Of a stretch of 15,253 bases of DNA, positions 14,481 to 15,253 are shown one piece after another. This DNA comes from Pseudomonadota bacterium. Lineage in GTDB: Bacteria > Pseudomonadota > Gammaproteobacteria > Steroidobacterales > Steroidobacteraceae. The DNA lies in the NCBI GenBank assembly GCA_018241455.1, contig JAFEDW010000019.1, forward strand, positions 1 through 15,253, read 5' to 3'. Made by a program: the position numbers and the translations under genes. The notes below the pieces were generated by a model, which saw only the letters and a list, made by a program, of their open reading frames with translations, made no database searches and was not told the DNA's origin. How positions within the stretch are numbered: the first letter of the stretch is position 1; every line of letters begins with the position of its first letter.

Positions 14481-15253
14481 GCGGCGGCCCCGATATCGAG
14501 CAGCGCGGCGCGCAGCAATTCGACGTGTTCCGCGCGCAGGATGAACGGCGGCAGCAGGCGCAGCACCCGCGGATCGCCGCTGGTGCCGGCGAGGATGTCG
14601 CGCTCGAGCAGTGCGCGGTGGATTTCCTTCGCCGGCCGATCGCAGATCAGGCCGGTGAGCAATCCGGCACCCTGGTGCGCGCGCACCGGCCCGACGATGC
14701 AGCGCTCGCGGACCAGCGCGCCGATCCGCTGCACGTTCGCGAGCAGTTGTTCATTCTCGATCACGTCGAGCACGGCCTCGATGACGGCACAGGCCATCGG
14801 CCCGCCGCCGAAGGTCGTGCCGAGCGCATCGAGCTTCACGGCCGCGGCCACGCGCGCATTCATCAGCAGCGCGGCGCACGGGAATCCGTTGCCGAGCGCT
14901 TTCGCCGTCGTGATCATGTCGGGCATGACGCCGTAGAGCTGCGCGGCGAACGGCGCGCCGGTGCGCCCCATGCCGCATTGCACTTCATCGAAGACCAGCA
15001 CGGTGCCGGTCGCGTCGCAGCGCGCGCGCAGTGCGCGCAGGTAGTCGGCGCCGAGGTCGAAGGCGCCGCCGACGCCCTGCACCGGCTCGACGATCACCGC
15101 CGCGGTCTCGCGCGTGATGCCATCGAGTGCGGCGGCGTCGCGCCGCGGCAGGAAGCGCACGTCGAACGGCGCGCGCGGGAAGCCGTACCACTTCGCGGCC
15201 GCGCCCCAGGTGATCGCGCCGGCCGCGGCCGTGCGGCCATGGAAACCGTGCTC
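14477..15253 (-). CDS. argD: Acetyl-/succinyl-ornithine aminotransferase, class III (C-terminal part; 5' end outside window)
   Basis: The window holds the last 258 codons; the family is about 390-400 residues, so roughly a third is missing. The frame begins EHGFHGRTAAAGAITW, just at the conserved FHGRT that contacts the pyridoxal phosphate region. IVEPVQGVGG and VLVFDEVQCGMGRTG carry the cofactor-binding Glu and Asp, TTAKALGNGFPCAAL has the Schiff-base lysine, and GTTFGGGPMACAV binds phosphate from the partner subunit. The C-terminal LLTGLICDRPA and VLRLLPPFIL are family-typical. It converts N-acylglutamate semialdehyde to N-acylornithine, the substrate of the next gene. Its stop overlaps the GTG of the carbamoyltransferase gene as GTGA, so the two are probably translated in fixed ratio. 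Confidence 0.93.
   Translation of the reverse strand, partial: EHGFHGRTAAAGAITWGAAAKWYGFPRAPFDVRFLPRRDAAALDGITRETAAVIVEPVQGVGGAFDLGADYLRALRARCDATGTVLVFDEVQCGMGRTGAPFAAQLYGVMPDMITTAKALGNGFPCAALLMNARVAAAVKLDALGTTFGGGPMACAVIEAVLDVIENEQLLANVQRIGALVRERCIVGPVRAHQGAGLLTGLICDRPAKEIHRALLERDILAGTSGDPRVLRLLPPFILRAEHVELLRAALLDIGAAA

Overview
The window is a compact, high-GC, almost fully coding stretch of a proteobacterial chromosome. Its best fit is a gammaproteobacterium of the Xanthomonadales/Lysobacterales type or a close relative. The reasons are the neighbourhood of polA, a small-RNA-like element, engB, cytochrome c4 and dsbA, and an arginine cluster that carbamoylates an acylated ornithine. No phage, transposon, CRISPR array or plasmid gene is visible. 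Taxonomy and family comparisons are from memory, because no search was possible.

Layout. (1) 1-682: the 3' part of a ComM/YifB AAA+ ATPase on the plus strand. It ends on the same CTAG as a convergent membrane-anchored cytochrome c5-like gene (679-1185, minus). (2) 1299-3907, minus: cytochrome c4, a lipoprotein DsbA, a CorA-type metal channel and tRNA-Arg(CCG), read in that order. The first two genes overlap by one base. (3) 3977-4576, plus: engB, divergent from cytochrome c4 with overlapping promoters. (4) 4552-4653, minus: a candidate small RNA of about 100 nt with three hairpins, two C-rich loops and an intrinsic terminator. The terminator overlaps the end of engB. It occupies the place of Spot 42 in enterics and ErsA in Pseudomonas, and it resembles Xanthomonas sX13. 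(5) 4718-8180, minus: polA followed by a small outer-membrane beta-barrel gene. (6) 8221-8748, plus: a MobA/MocA-like nucleotidyltransferase that has lost the family's catalytic signatures. (7) 8735-15253, minus: argD (partial), an acylornithine carbamoyltransferase, argB, murJ, argH, a DUF4870 membrane protein and lptM.

How the genes work together. Region 2 is an envelope redox module: c-type cytochromes, whose haem sites need thiol chemistry, beside a periplasmic disulfide oxidoreductase. Region 7 is most of an arginine pathway in which the carbamoyl group goes onto N-acyl-ornithine, with the lipid II flippase MurJ placed among the arg genes. The closest things to something new are the C-rich small RNA with a sigma-E-like promoter, the carbamoyltransferase carrying Ala where acetyl- and succinyl-ornithine enzymes carry Glu or Pro, and the apparent pseudoenzyme beside polA.
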